The notes below the pieces were generated by a model. That model was not told the DNA's origin and made no database searches. It saw only the letters and a list, made by a program, of their open reading frames with translations. 64,000 nt of DNA, from NCBI GenBank assembly GCA_050260055.1, contig JBLNBO010000033.1, forward strand, positions 124,001-188,000, written 5' to 3'. This stretch comes from JBLMYQ01 sp050260055 (GTDB lineage Bacteria > Bacillota > Clostridia > Acetivibrionales > UBA4821). The translations under genes were made by a program, and so were the position numbers. Each line of letters begins with the position of its first letter. The stretch's first letter is position 1. Shown piece after piece: positions 1 through 9,272 of this stretch.

Positions 1-2
1 AT

Positions 3-962
3 AGATTAAGGTTTGTATGGAAGTTCAGCCTTATACTAATATTCGGGCAAATCCTGGCTGATATTGTCGGTAAAATCCTGGGCTATTTTCTTATAGCTTA
101 TTTTTCTTACACAAGAAAAGAAATTGTTGATGTCAACACTTTACAAAATAATCCTATAGTACTCAGTGTCTGTATGCTTCTTGGGCAGATTATCCTCATT
201 GCAGTTGTCTTGTTCTTTATAAGAAAGATAGATAAGCGGGAACTTAAAGAAACAGGTATGTTTTTTAATAAATTGAGTATCTTAGACTTTTTCGCAGGAT
301 GTTTAATTACAGTTTTTTCAGTATTATCGGTAATCCTTATTTACGCCCTTCTTGGTTCTCTAGGATATAAAGTGATTAAAAGCATTGATTTCAATTCACT
401 AAATGATATTAATACTATTGCTTGGGTTTCTTTTGGATTTGTCCTATTTATCCTTGTCAGTATTCAAGAAGAGCTTTTATGCCGAGGATATATGATTACT
501 GATTTATTGTGCACAAATCGGTATTTAGCAATTATTTTCCCGGCAGTAATATTCTCATTGATGCATCTTGCAAATCCGCAATTTTCTTTTGAGGGCGGCA
601 CCAGAACTATGAATACTATAATTGCGCTTTGCAATATTTTAATAATTGGTTTAATCTTAGGTGCATACTTCCTTTCCTCAAAAAATCTTTGGCCTTTAAT
701 CGGCTTTCACTTCGCATGGAATTTCATCCAAGGAACCATTTTCGGATTAAACGTCAGCGGCATTGAAATGAAAGGATTAATGAGAATTTCGCTCTCTTTG
801 AAAAAGAGCGCTGCCATTTTTACCGGCGGCGCAATTGGACCAGAAGGAAGTGTAGTTGTCCTCTCTGTGAATATTATAACTGCATTATTATTTTATATGT
901 ATTTTAAGCTAAAGAAGAAAATTAATTTTATTTCTTTTCATAACCAAGCTTCAAACTCATAA
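3..962 (+). CDS. CPBP family intramembrane glutamic endopeptidase, 5' end outside window
   Basis: Membrane protein of the CPBP (CAAX protease / bacteriocin-processing) family. The frame is open to the left edge, so the gene starts outside the window; the ATG at 174 is internal because hydrophobic coding sequence in the same frame precedes it. The family motifs are visible: EExxxRG near 470-490, FSLMHLxNP near 550-575 and FHFAWNF near 705-725, the glutamates and histidines that form the intramembrane active site. At least six hydrophobic segments are present. Members cleave prenylated or peptide substrates or protect against bacteriocins; the substrate here cannot be deduced. It converges with the minus-strand gene that follows. 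Confidence 0.88.
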   Translation, partial: RLRFVWKFSLILIFGQILADIVGKILGYFLIAYFSYTRKEIVDVNTLQNNPIVLSVCMLLGQIILIAVVLFFIRKIDKRELKETGMFFNKLSILDFFAGCLITVFSVLSVILIYALLGSLGYKVIKSIDFNSLNDINTIAWVSFGFVLFILVSIQEELLCRGYMITDLLCTNRYLAIIFPAVIFSLMHLANPQFSFEGGTRTMNTIIALCNILIIGLILGAYFLSSKNLWPLIGFHFAWNFIQGTIFGLNVSGIEMKGLMRISLSLKKSAAIFTGGAIGPEGSVVVLSVNIITALLFYMYFKLKKKINFISFHNQASNS

Positions 963-1031
963 AGTAATACCTAGCAAATGTATTAAATCCCGTCCTATCT
1001 TATTTTAATTGTCTCCCTATTACTGCTCTAT

Positions 1032-2315
1032 TTACTCCATAAGCTTTGGCTCGCTCCCAACAATTTTATACCTATACTCTTTGACAAGAGTTCCATCTTG
1101 TTTTGTTTTTTTAAAAACTATGAGGTCATAGCCATCGCTAGTTTTATTCTGGGAAGTTTCATAAATATATCTTAACCCGTTCTCCAATTGTTCTCTCGTA
1201 CCCAGCCAATAAGGAAATTTATTCAACTCACTGTTGTATTTTGTAAATTCGGCAAACAGTTTATTTGATGCCTCAACATTTATCTTTGGAAGCTTTCTTT
1301 CTACATATTTATGACTTACTTCCGCTTTTCTGCCGATATCTTCAAGATATTTCGCTGCCTGCGCTTCCTCCTGCTTTACCAGTTCAGAATAGTATTTATC
1401 TCCCGAAAGCACTTCATTCCATAACTTTTTAGGAAACATCTCTTTTGTTGATTTAACATTCATTGCTCCGTCTAATGGCTCTTTATACTCTAGAAGTAAA
1501 TACTGACCCTTTTCATTTTTGGAAAATGTCATTACTGTAGGAATTGCTCCACTTCCGCTAACAGTTGTAAACACTCCGTTTTCAAAACCAAACCAGCTAA
1601 AGCTTGAAACAGTATAAGCCTTAACCTTGCCGTTCTTTTCCTCAGTTTCAAGGATTATATGCCCCTCGGTTGCAGCTTCTCCATCAAGGTATTTAGAGTG
1701 CTGCTCCAATATTGCTTGTGATACCGCTTGTTCTATAATTTGAGGATTATTAGGCAACTTAGAAAAAACTTCATCAATAATCTTTTTCAACTTTTTGGTG
1801 TCTTCAAAACGATATTCAAACTTTGGAAGTGAACTCATAACAATCGCATATTTTGCAATTCCTCCTGTTTTATAATCAATAAACAAAGGTACATTTATGC
1901 CTCTACAATCTAATAATATATAAACTCTATCTATTGGATTTGTTGAATTATCTTCTTGTAAATATGGCAAAATCTTTATTGTGTTAAGTTCATTGAGAAA
2001 ATCAGTAATTATTGCCTTATCGCTGATATCTAAGTATTTGGGATTATCTCTATCAAAAAAATCAATCCTCATTTTTTGAATATCATTACTTTTGAAGCCT
2101 ATATAATCAAATAAGTCAATGGTTTTTGGTGAGATAGAATCTTCATTTACTGTAAATGTATTAATAATTGACTGAATATCATTCTTGACTGTATTATTGG
2201 CCGGCGCAGATTTCCCATTGATTAGAATTGCGGCCGCAAGCCCAATAATGCATAATATCCCAATAATCATAAAAGTTTTTCTCTTATTTTTAAAAAAGTT
2301 TGCTATTTTAATCAT
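1032..2315 (-). CDS. Membrane-anchored protein of unknown function (BlaR/MecR-tail-like domain)
   Basis: 427 residues with an N-terminal signal anchor (about residues 15-33) and an otherwise soluble extracytoplasmic body. I do not recognise the N-terminal half. The middle (about 195-300, with the segment EGHIILETEEKNGKVKAYTV and a following FENGVFTxVSGSG stretch) resembles the conserved C-terminal extracellular region of some clostridial M56/BlaR1-like antirepressor proteins; that similarity is from memory and unverified. No peptidase HExxH motif is present, so it would be a stand-alone version. The start is supported by TAGGAGGATAAAG just upstream of the ATG. Confidence 0.6.
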   Translation of the reverse strand: MIKIANFFKNKRKTFMIIGILCIIGLAAAILINGKSAPANNTVKNDIQSIINTFTVNEDSISPKTIDLFDYIGFKSNDIQKMRIDFFDRDNPKYLDISDKAIITDFLNELNTIKILPYLQEDNSTNPIDRVYILLDCRGINVPLFIDYKTGGIAKYAIVMSSLPKFEYRFEDTKKLKKIIDEVFSKLPNNPQIIEQAVSQAILEQHSKYLDGEAATEGHIILETEEKNGKVKAYTVSSFSWFGFENGVFTTVSGSGAIPTVMTFSKNEKGQYLLLEYKEPLDGAMNVKSTKEMFPKKLWNEVLSGDKYYSELVKQEEAQAAKYLEDIGRKAEVSHKYVERKLPKINVEASNKLFAEFTKYNSELNKFPYWLGTREQLENGLRYIYETSQNKTSDGYDLIVFKKTKQDGTLVKEYRYKIVGSEPKLME

Positions 2316-2388
2316 CTTTATCCTCCTATTTTCATTATATAGACAGTTCCGATAAGTTTTGGAACAAGCTTAGGAAAGTTTGACTGCT

Positions 2389-3288
2389 CTATTTGTCTTT
2401 ATTTAACAGATATTTTCTCACTCCACTCCACACTAAGCCTTTGCAGCATTTTTCAATCGGTTCAAGCTCAATGCCCTGCATTCTCTTTTCAATATCGTCC
2501 AGATTATAACCTTCTTTAAGAATAATCCATTTATTATTACTATAAAGAGACTTGCTCGGGCATCCATAAACGCATCTTAAACACACTATGCATTTATCCT
2601 TAAAACCTGGCTTCCCATTTGCCATCTCGATATTTTCCCTTGGACAATTCCTTGCACACCAGCCGCAGCCGGAACACGTTTCTTGAATTTTAAGCGTTTT
2701 AGCAAAATCTTTAGCGTGCTTCTGTTCTAGTTTTGACAAGAAGTATAATATCCGGGAGCTTATCTTCAATCTTGTTCTTCGTCTTTCCATATTTAAAATA
2801 TCATTAATTATTGTTTTTGATTTTTCTGGAATCTTTTTTAGCAGCCACATATTGGCATGGTCACTTCCAGATACTGCAATGTTTGATGGCATTACCATCA
2901 TATTCTCGTAAAAGACATTAAAACCATGCTTTTCTGCTTCCTTTATGCATTGTGCCCTGCACGAGGTATTCGGCCAAACCTCCCCGCCGCCAGAAACAGA
3001 AATTACTGCTAAAGGTTTATTACTTACAATCGGTAAATTATTTATCCAATCATATACTGGCATTGGGGCATCCATTGCATAAACCGCATAAAGCATAATT
3101 ACCAAATCAATATCATCCAGTATTTCTTTATATTTATCTTTATTCTTTTTGTATTCAGAAATTTCTAATGAATGCTTTATTATAGTACAGCCCTTTTTTA
3201 TCAGCAAATCTTCAAATGTATCCGCTATTCTTTTTGTTCCGCCTGTACCCGAAAAATATACAATCAATACATTTTTAAAGTTATCCAT
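2389..3288 (-). CDS. EFR1-type protein: flavodoxin-like domain plus two [4Fe-4S] ferredoxin clusters
   Basis: 299 residues. The N-terminal part (1-160) is flavodoxin-like, with the FMN phosphate-binding loop YFSGTGGTKR near residue 12. The C-terminal part carries two CxxCxxCxxxC clusters, CSGCGWCARNCP near 205 and CIVCLRCVYGCP near 233, each expected to bind one [4Fe-4S] centre. This is the architecture annotated as EFR1 family ferrodoxin, a cytoplasmic electron carrier of anaerobes; the redox partner is unknown. A good start is given by GGGGAGTAGATAT before the ATG, and a sigma-A-type promoter lies just upstream (3330-3358). Confidence 0.88.
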   Translation of the reverse strand: MDNFKNVLIVYFSGTGGTKRIADTFEDLLIKKGCTIIKHSLEISEYKKNKDKYKEILDDIDLVIMLYAVYAMDAPMPVYDWINNLPIVSNKPLAVISVSGGGEVWPNTSCRAQCIKEAEKHGFNVFYENMMVMPSNIAVSGSDHANMWLLKKIPEKSKTIINDILNMERRRTRLKISSRILYFLSKLEQKHAKDFAKTLKIQETCSGCGWCARNCPRENIEMANGKPGFKDKCIVCLRCVYGCPSKSLYSNNKWIILKEGYNLDDIEKRMQGIELEPIEKCCKGLVWSGVRKYLLNKDK

Positions 3289-3329
3289 ATATCTACTCCC
3301 CTGTATAAACCTATACCTCTAATATACTA

Positions 3330-3358
3330 ATTATACAGTCATGTATAATTTTCTACAA
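3330..3358 (-). promoter_or_regulatory. Sigma-A type promoter for the EFR1 gene
   Basis: Read on the minus strand: TTGTAG (3358-3353), 17-bp spacer, TATAAT (3335-3330). It lies about 40 bp before the ATG at 3288. Confidence 0.65.
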
Positions 3359-3368
3359 ATATTCAGAA

Positions 3369-3393
3369 AGCTGCACCGTTAACACGATACAGC
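3369..3393 (-). terminator. Imperfect palindrome downstream of rsgA, possible terminator
   Basis: GCTG...CAGC outer arms with an inner CGT-TTAA-ACG palindrome, placed directly after the rsgA stop. The following run is only TTTCTG, so termination is plausible rather than certain. Confidence 0.35.
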
Positions 3394-3401
3394 CCCTTAA
3401 G

Positions 3402-4484
3402 CTATCTTTTTCTGCTATTCTTCGTTATCTGTTTTTGAGCATCAAGCGAGCCCATCATATCAATTACTTTTTGCTTCTGTGCTTGTGCCAAAGTCATTGT
3501 ACTTTTTCTTTCTTCAAATATAATCTCACGTTGAAGCTTTTTATAGTTCTCGAATCTTTCTACCGATAATTCCCCATTATTTATGGCATTTCTTACCGCA
3601 CACTTTGGTTCGGTATCATGCTTGCAATCTCTGAAGTAACATTTTTCGGCTAACTCCTCAATATCACAAAAAGACTTGGAAAGGTCAGTGCTGGCAATCT
3701 GAAGCTCTCTCATCCCTGGTGTATCTATAACAATTCCACCGTCAGGCAGTACCATCAATTGTCTGCGAGTAGTAGTATGCCTACCTCTATCATCGTCACG
3801 TATTTCATTTGTAGTAAGAACTTCCTTACCCATAAGCTTGTTTATCAAGGTTGATTTGCCGACACCAGATGAACCAATAAATGCTATAGTCTTGCCCTTC
3901 CCTAGGAATCTAAGTATTTCACTATAGCCATCTCCACTTAAACTTGAAGTTACAATTACATCTACGCCAATAGCAACAGATTCGAGTTCATAAAGTTTTG
4001 TGCTTATGTCACTGCACAAATCGGACTTTGTAAGCACAATAACAGGCGTTGCCATACTGTCCCATGCAATTGTAAGATACCTCTCAATGCGTCGAAGATT
4101 ATAATTATTATTGAGCGACATGCAAATAAATACTATATCAACATTTGCAGCAATTATCTGGCGCCCATACCCCTCTCCGGCCGCCTTACGCTCAAAGCAG
4201 CTTTTTCTCTTAAGAATATGATGAATTATTGCATTGCCATTTTTATCATCTATTCTGTCAACCAAAACCCAATCGCCTACAGCTGGATAATCGGTTGTAC
4301 CAGCTGCCAAATAGTTCATTTTCCCTGAAACTTCAGCCTGTATTTCTCCACCTTCGGTAATTACGTTATACATGTCCTTATGCTGAACCGATACTCTCGC
4401 TAGATGAAGATTATCATCATACATTGAAGCCTCTTGAATATACCGTTCATGAAGCCCTATATCAAATAAATTTATTTTACTCAT
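3402..4484 (-). CDS. rsgA: Ribosome small-subunit-dependent GTPase A
   Basis: 360-residue circularly permuted GTPase that checks 30S subunit maturation. An N-terminal OB-fold (about 30-100) is followed by the permuted G domain with the G4 motif TKSD near 150, the P-loop GSSGVGKST near 204 and the G3 motif DTPG near 255, then a C-terminal zinc-binding region with CYFRDCKHxxEPKCAVR near 280-297. This order of motifs is diagnostic. GGGAGGACGATTATAAAA precedes the ATG. It follows a zinc-ribbon membrane gene and may share its transcript. Confidence 0.95.
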   Translation of the reverse strand: MSKINLFDIGLHERYIQEASMYDDNLHLARVSVQHKDMYNVITEGGEIQAEVSGKMNYLAAGTTDYPAVGDWVLVDRIDDKNGNAIIHHILKRKSCFERKAAGEGYGRQIIAANVDIVFICMSLNNNYNLRRIERYLTIAWDSMATPVIVLTKSDLCSDISTKLYELESVAIGVDVIVTSSLSGDGYSEILRFLGKGKTIAFIGSSGVGKSTLINKLMGKEVLTTNEIRDDDRGRHTTTRRQLMVLPDGGIVIDTPGMRELQIASTDLSKSFCDIEELAEKCYFRDCKHDTEPKCAVRNAINNGELSVERFENYKKLQREIIFEERKSTMTLAQAQKQKVIDMMGSLDAQKQITKNSRKR

Positions 4485-4539
4485 TTTTATAATCGTCCTC
4501 CCTAATTTTAATAGTCCAGGCTGGGGAGGGCAGTTTTAA

Positions 4540-4596
4540 TTATTCTGCACGCACCTCCCCTTTAATTACAATCTCCATACTATATGTTCTAAACAT
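4540..4596 (-). CDS. Possible 18-residue leader ORF upstream of rsgA
   Basis: A short frame (begins MFRTYSMEIV, ends VRAE) sits between the zinc-ribbon gene and rsgA and is preceded by AAAGGAG with a 10-nt spacer. Nothing else supports it. It could be a leader peptide, a small protein or chance. Confidence 0.25.
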   Translation of the reverse strand: MFRTYSMEIVIKGEVRAE

Positions 4597-4632
4597 AAAG
4601 CATCAGCTCCTTTCAATGTTTTAATTTTTACT

Positions 4633-5598
4633 TTATATTCCGGCAAGCATAATGGCTGCAAAAACAATGATAAAATATGCAACTATCATAATTATAAATG
4701 CAGCCACAAACCAAAGCAATGTTTTGAAAAATCCCTTTGAAATACTTTTTCTGTTAGTAAATAAAACTATCAGAATAATAATTGATAAAATAGAAAATAT
4801 AGTGCCCAAGGCTTTACAGACCACTAAATCAAACAATGCAAAAAGCGAAAATAAAATCCAGAATATTACACTGGTTTTACCAGCCTTAATTGGTTGAGTA
4901 GTTACAGCTTGATTAACACAGCCCTGTTTGACTGTATTGGCGTTCTCTATGGTTGGCTGAGGCTTAACATATGGCTCTTGAGGCTTGCTTGCTGTCTGCT
5001 GCTCAATAGATTCTCTTTGCTTTGTACCGCATTCAGGGCAAAACACAGCAACATCTGAGAGCTTATTGCCACAGTTAGTACAAAATGAATTGATTGGTAC
5101 GGCCATCTGCTGAACCTCTTCATTGTTAGTCATTTGCACTTCTCTATTTTGCGTCTGAACATAACCAGCAGGCCACAAAGCCTTTTCCCTTTTCAATACC
5201 GTTTTAAACTTCCACCCATATTGCTTTGCTGTTTCTTTTACTGCCTTAGGTATAGCTCCCAAATCAAATTCATATTCAAAAACCTTACCCTCAGGCCCGT
5301 ATTGCATGCTTTTAACCTTGCGGAAAAGAGTTGTACCTGACTGAAATGAACTTTCACTATCTCCTCCGAAGGAAAAGCCCGAACCGATTTCTTTGGTCAG
5401 CTCCCACATAAAAATAGTCTGTGAATTTTGATCTACAAATATTGATGATTCGTAGTTTATTTTCTTTTTTCCCGTGCTCCATCCTGCATCAACAAGCTCC
5501 GCAGTAATAGTTGTATCTGTATTAACACCTGTTTTGAATGATACACCCAGCAGTGCAATTTTTTCAGTTATTACTTTAATAATTTCTTGTTTACTCAT
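4633..5598 (-). CDS. Zinc-ribbon membrane protein of unknown function
   Basis: 321 residues. The first 150 residues are a soluble domain I do not recognise, with an IGSGFSFGGDSESSF segment. A zinc ribbon follows near 172-192 (CTNCG...CPECG), then a low-complexity linker rich in Q, P and T, and a C-terminal hydrophobic region with two membrane segments (about 245-315). Such proteins are common in Firmicutes and usually lack an assigned role. The start is supported by ACGGAGGAATTAT before the ATG. A related arrangement (zinc ribbon plus membrane segments) occurs in the gene at 8400-9119, on the other side of the phospholipase-like gene. Confidence 0.7.
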   Translation of the reverse strand: MSKQEIIKVITEKIALLGVSFKTGVNTDTTITAELVDAGWSTGKKKINYESSIFVDQNSQTIFMWELTKEIGSGFSFGGDSESSFQSGTTLFRKVKSMQYGPEGKVFEYEFDLGAIPKAVKETAKQYGWKFKTVLKREKALWPAGYVQTQNREVQMTNNEEVQQMAVPINSFCTNCGNKLSDVAVFCPECGTKQRESIEQQTASKPQEPYVKPQPTIENANTVKQGCVNQAVTTQPIKAGKTSVIFWILFSLFALFDLVVCKALGTIFSILSIIILIVLFTNRKSISKGFFKTLLWFVAAFIIMIVAYFIIVFAAIMLAGI

Positions 5599-5664
5599 AT
5601 AATTCCTCCGTATAATACAATTTAATATTTATAATTGACAATCTGATAATTAAAATCTTAATAA

Positions 5665-5754
5665 AGACCCTCCTATCCTCCCTTTGAAAGGGAGCGAAAA
5701 GTAATTCGGAGGAGGACTGTTCATCCCCTTTTGAAGGGGAGATAGAGGGGTCTC
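5665..5754. repeat. Paired REP-like palindromic repeat
   Basis: Two inverted units face each other. The left unit (5665-5694) contains CCCTTTGAAAGGG preceded by GACCCTCCTATC; the right unit (5722-5754) contains CCCCTTTTGAAGGGG followed by GATAGAGGGGTCTC, which is close to the reverse complement of the left unit. A third unit is at 8350-8384. The layout is that of a bipartite REP/BIME element; no transposase gene of the RAYT type is in the window. Confidence 0.6.
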
Positions 5755-5831
5755 ATCCACTTGAAATTACTCTATCAATACTAATACTGCTTCTTGTAAA
5801 GTCCTTCTCGCTAAAACATTACACATTCATT

Positions 5832-8288
5832 TTATTTTAAAGCCTTTACTGCTTTTTTGAACCATTCGGCAAATACTGCATCACTGTTGATTTTTTCAGG
5901 TACTTTTACAGCCGACTGGTATTGCCTCCAATGCCTATACTTATAAAAGAATTCAAGATTCCAATCATTTATATAAGCATGGTATTCAGTAGGATCATAA
6001 TCTGCAAGAGCATCCTTTATATATATCGTATATCCATCAATATTAAGAGTACGGTTTGCTTGGGTTACGACCTGGTTCTTTTCTCTCTGGGCAGCATCAT
6101 TTATAATCTGTCCCATAGAAGAAAAGTTCATCAGTGTGCATCCCGCAGTTACACCTATTGAATTAACAGCATAAGGATTGATAGATTCATCACAGAAGTA
6201 AGTTCTGTCATAACCCACTCCACCAACATATGTGTCCATTTCGCCATTTTGATCTCTGTCGGTCCATTCCCCTTTGGTTATCTTTAACGATTCATTGGTT
6301 GAACCTTTATGTGCATTTCCCGGCCATTCTCTTTTCCCTTCAGCTATTCCACCAAGTCCAACCTTGTCAGGTGCTATATAAAAGGCACTTGCATCAGGTG
6401 TTCCCTTTTTAGCTGGTTTCCCTTCTCCTACCTTTACTGTGAATTCCGCTCTTGAAAGCTCTTCACTCTTATTGTTTTTATCATAAAGTGCCACAGAACC
6501 TGTAAATTCAGCCTCAGTTGAATATTTATGACTTACCTGTGCATTACCAGTAGAAACATTTTCGCTTCCATCACCATAATTCCATACATAATAGGGTTCC
6601 TTAGGTCCATTAGTCACTTTTGCTTTGAAACTCACGGTATTTTCGGGTTGAATAGCTGCCTTCTTTGGTTCTACCGTTATCTTTGCTTTTACTTTACTAA
6701 CAGACTTAACCAGAATCCCCCCCATATCCAATCCTATATCTATGCTTATATCTCTATCCGAACTTATATATCTGGATATGAAGTTTGAATATCTCTCTAG
6801 ATCACTCATCTTCAACTGAAATTGCCCATTCTTTACATCAACCGGAGGCAGTAAAAAGTTTTCCTGCTTACCGGTGTCTGGTAGTGTTACAAATACTATC
6901 ATCCTTTGAGCCGCATTAACCCCTTCGCCAGGAACGTAACTTCCATTATCCTGCCTCTTGTATCTTGTTATTTTCCCAGTCAGTTTTTCTTTGTCAAAGG
7001 CTATGCCATCTATGCTTACTCTTGGAATACCCATATCAAGAATCTTCATACTGCTTTTTATTGCTATTGGTATCAGCCTTCTTGCCTGGCTTTCAACAGC
7101 ACTTAGGTTTACTATGCCAGGTACTTCTTCCCATCCGTTATCATCTAGCCATGATTTATGATACATTATCAAACTGCCCGCCTCATCCTTAACAACATAA
7201 TTATCTGAATACTTGCTTGCTTTCTGCGGTTTTTTATAATCAGGCTCATCATAAACAATCCCATCCCAGTTTAAATCCTTTAAGCTGCCTGTTAGTGATT
7301 TATATGGAATAGTATCCGATGAAAAGAAATGTTTGTTGACATACCCTGCTACTACATCAAATAAGTCATTTGGCGTATTTATTCCATCAAGTCTTTCATT
7401 AAATTCTGCATTTACGATTGATTGGTCTTTATTATCTTTGATTATCTGAAGGTTGCTTGACATTAGGTATTCATATGCATCAGCTCTTGCATCATCAAAC
7501 ACCCCTGTATAATTTGCCGGATGAGAATCATCTCTTACATGTGCAGGAACTGTCATATCATCTATCAGGTGCAATGTTTGCCCTATACTTCTCCATCCTG
7601 CCGCAAAGCTGTCATCAGTATTGCCATTGGCAAGCCCTTTTTCCAAACTTTTAATTCCATTAGCCCAGTTATATTTATTATTAGAATGTGAAAGTGCCCA
7701 TGTTTTCGCATTGACCTTTGGATTGGACTCTCCCATAAATTGATTTAAGGATTCTATGTAATTTGCTACTGCATTATCATCAGTCGGCAAATCAGAAAAA
7801 TAATCTGGCCCCTTATCCTGTATAGGATTAAAGAAATGTCTCCATGACATATATCTCTCCGGCTCATCTGCACTATACCCCGCATCAATTATCCAATCAG
7901 CAAATTTTTTTATATTATTTCTTTCAATAGCATTTAAATCTGCTACTGTTTGCCCGCATTTATAAACATCACTACCTTCTGCCTTGAAAAGATTGGCTGT
8001 CCAAGTACCTGACATGTCATCCACGCTGGTTAAACCCTTTATATTAAGCTGTTTTTTATCAGGATAAAAGTTATAGTTTTTTAAGATATCATCACTTTTT
8101 GCTTTTTCAGCAAACTTCTCAAGAGCTATTTGGTTTAATAATCTATGTGCACCTCCTGCTATAGAGCCGACCGGAGCATTCAAAGCCTTGTTATCAAAAG
8201 CTAACACACCGCTTGTATTTGTAACAATCAGCGAAAAGCTCAATACTATTGAACATAGTTTTTTTATTGTTTTAGCTGATTTAAGCAT
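5832..8288 (-). CDS. Secreted zinc-dependent phospholipase C-like protein with PKD domain
   Basis: 818 residues with a signal peptide (about 1-30). The N-terminal half looks like the all-helical zinc phospholipase C / S1-P1 nuclease fold: GGAHRLLNQIA near 45, SWRHFFNP near 145, and the metal-ligand pattern HLIDDMTVPAHVRDDSHPA near 240 (HxxxDxxxPxH). A PKD-type beta domain follows near 550-620 (YVWNYGDGSE). The C-terminal 200 residues are unrecognised. I chose the second ATG (8288) because AAGGAGG is only one base from the first. Likely acts outside the cell; the lipid substrate is inferred from the fold only. Confidence 0.7.
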   Translation of the reverse strand: MLKSAKTIKKLCSIVLSFSLIVTNTSGVLAFDNKALNAPVGSIAGGAHRLLNQIALEKFAEKAKSDDILKNYNFYPDKKQLNIKGLTSVDDMSGTWTANLFKAEGSDVYKCGQTVADLNAIERNNIKKFADWIIDAGYSADEPERYMSWRHFFNPIQDKGPDYFSDLPTDDNAVANYIESLNQFMGESNPKVNAKTWALSHSNNKYNWANGIKSLEKGLANGNTDDSFAAGWRSIGQTLHLIDDMTVPAHVRDDSHPANYTGVFDDARADAYEYLMSSNLQIIKDNKDQSIVNAEFNERLDGINTPNDLFDVVAGYVNKHFFSSDTIPYKSLTGSLKDLNWDGIVYDEPDYKKPQKASKYSDNYVVKDEAGSLIMYHKSWLDDNGWEEVPGIVNLSAVESQARRLIPIAIKSSMKILDMGIPRVSIDGIAFDKEKLTGKITRYKRQDNGSYVPGEGVNAAQRMIVFVTLPDTGKQENFLLPPVDVKNGQFQLKMSDLERYSNFISRYISSDRDISIDIGLDMGGILVKSVSKVKAKITVEPKKAAIQPENTVSFKAKVTNGPKEPYYVWNYGDGSENVSTGNAQVSHKYSTEAEFTGSVALYDKNNKSEELSRAEFTVKVGEGKPAKKGTPDASAFYIAPDKVGLGGIAEGKREWPGNAHKGSTNESLKITKGEWTDRDQNGEMDTYVGGVGYDRTYFCDESINPYAVNSIGVTAGCTLMNFSSMGQIINDAAQREKNQVVTQANRTLNIDGYTIYIKDALADYDPTEYHAYINDWNLEFFYKYRHWRQYQSAVKVPEKINSDAVFAEWFKKAVKALK

Positions 8289-8349
8289 CCTCATTCCTCC
8301 TTATTAGTAGTTTCCAATAACTCACCCATCTATCTTTCCTCTCTCTATT

Positions 8350-8384
8350 CCCCCTCTTTTTAAAGAGAGGGGGCTAGGGGGTGA
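8350..8384. repeat. Single REP-like palindromic unit
   Basis: A palindrome of about 12-bp arms (CCCCCTCTTTTTAAAGAGAG core) followed by CTAGGGGGTGAG. Same organisation as the right-hand unit at 5722-5754. It lies between two minus-strand genes and could also act as a transcript end. Confidence 0.5.
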
Positions 8385-8399
8385 GTTAAATAAATTCAT

Positions 8400-9119
8400 C
8401 TAGAATCTGGATAAGCGCCACTTTCCTTCAATTTTTTCAAATATCATCACATATTTTTTGCCGTTGTCTTTAACCTCATATTCAGCATAATTTGCATCAG
8501 CGTAAATCAATCTCTTTGTAGAGATAAGCTTTCCGACCTTATCCAATTCTCCCTGATGCTTTTCAAATATTGCTTTCATATGTTCTTTATTTTCCGGATG
8601 AAGATATTCTGCAACCTTAGCTACATCCTTCTGTTCAAAAGCGCTTTGAATCTCTCCTATTTCTTTGTTTCTTTGCGGGTCTACATTCCCCAGCATTCCT
8701 ACAATCACCAAAAATATTATGTATGCACCAATCCATCCTCCTATAGAAGGCATGACTCTTTTAAATAATCTTTTCCTAAGTAGAATCAATACAAAAAGCA
8801 ATCCCACAAATAGGCCTGCTTGAATCGGTATAAACTGATTCAGCATCATTCCTAAAGATAATAAAGCAAGTAAAGACCACATTATCCAGAATACAACATT
8901 TTTCCCTATACTCATTCCTGTTGCTGGTTTTTTCTCCTGCTGTTTTGCATCTTTCCGTTGACTCATTTGGGGCTGAATCCCCACACTGCTCTGCGAATCA
9001 GCAGATACATTCTTTATTTCATTTACGCTTTGCACATTAGTATCTGAAGTAAGCTTTCCACAGTTTTCACAGAATTTAGGTTTTCCTTCCAATTGCGAAC
9101 CGCAAAACTGGCAATACAC
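8400..9119 (-). CDS. Zinc-ribbon membrane protein with C-terminal NTF2/SnoaL-like domain
   Basis: 239 residues. It opens with a zinc ribbon (CQFCG near 3, CENCG near 17), has a charged linker rich in Q and K, two to three membrane segments (about 72-155) and a C-terminal 85-residue domain (EIQSAFEQKDVAKVAEYLHP...) that looks like a small alpha+beta NTF2/SnoaL-type fold; this fold call is tentative. The start is GTG, with GGAGAG nine bases upstream. Function unknown. Confidence 0.65.
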   Translation of the reverse strand: MYCQFCGSQLEGKPKFCENCGKLTSDTNVQSVNEIKNVSADSQSSVGIQPQMSQRKDAKQQEKKPATGMSIGKNVVFWIMWSLLALLSLGMMLNQFIPIQAGLFVGLLFVLILLRKRLFKRVMPSIGGWIGAYIIFLVIVGMLGNVDPQRNKEIGEIQSAFEQKDVAKVAEYLHPENKEHMKAIFEKHQGELDKVGKLISTKRLIYADANYAEYEVKDNGKKYVMIFEKIEGKWRLSRF

Positions 9120-9272
9120 CTGTTCTCACTCTCCATTCTTAATACGATTTTTATATTGTATAATACAAAATATAACATTCTTATAAAAGTATAACATTAA
9201 AAGATAGCATTTTGTAATACTTTAATAAGCAATCATTATCTACTTATATTTACACCTGCAATTTTGTAGGCT

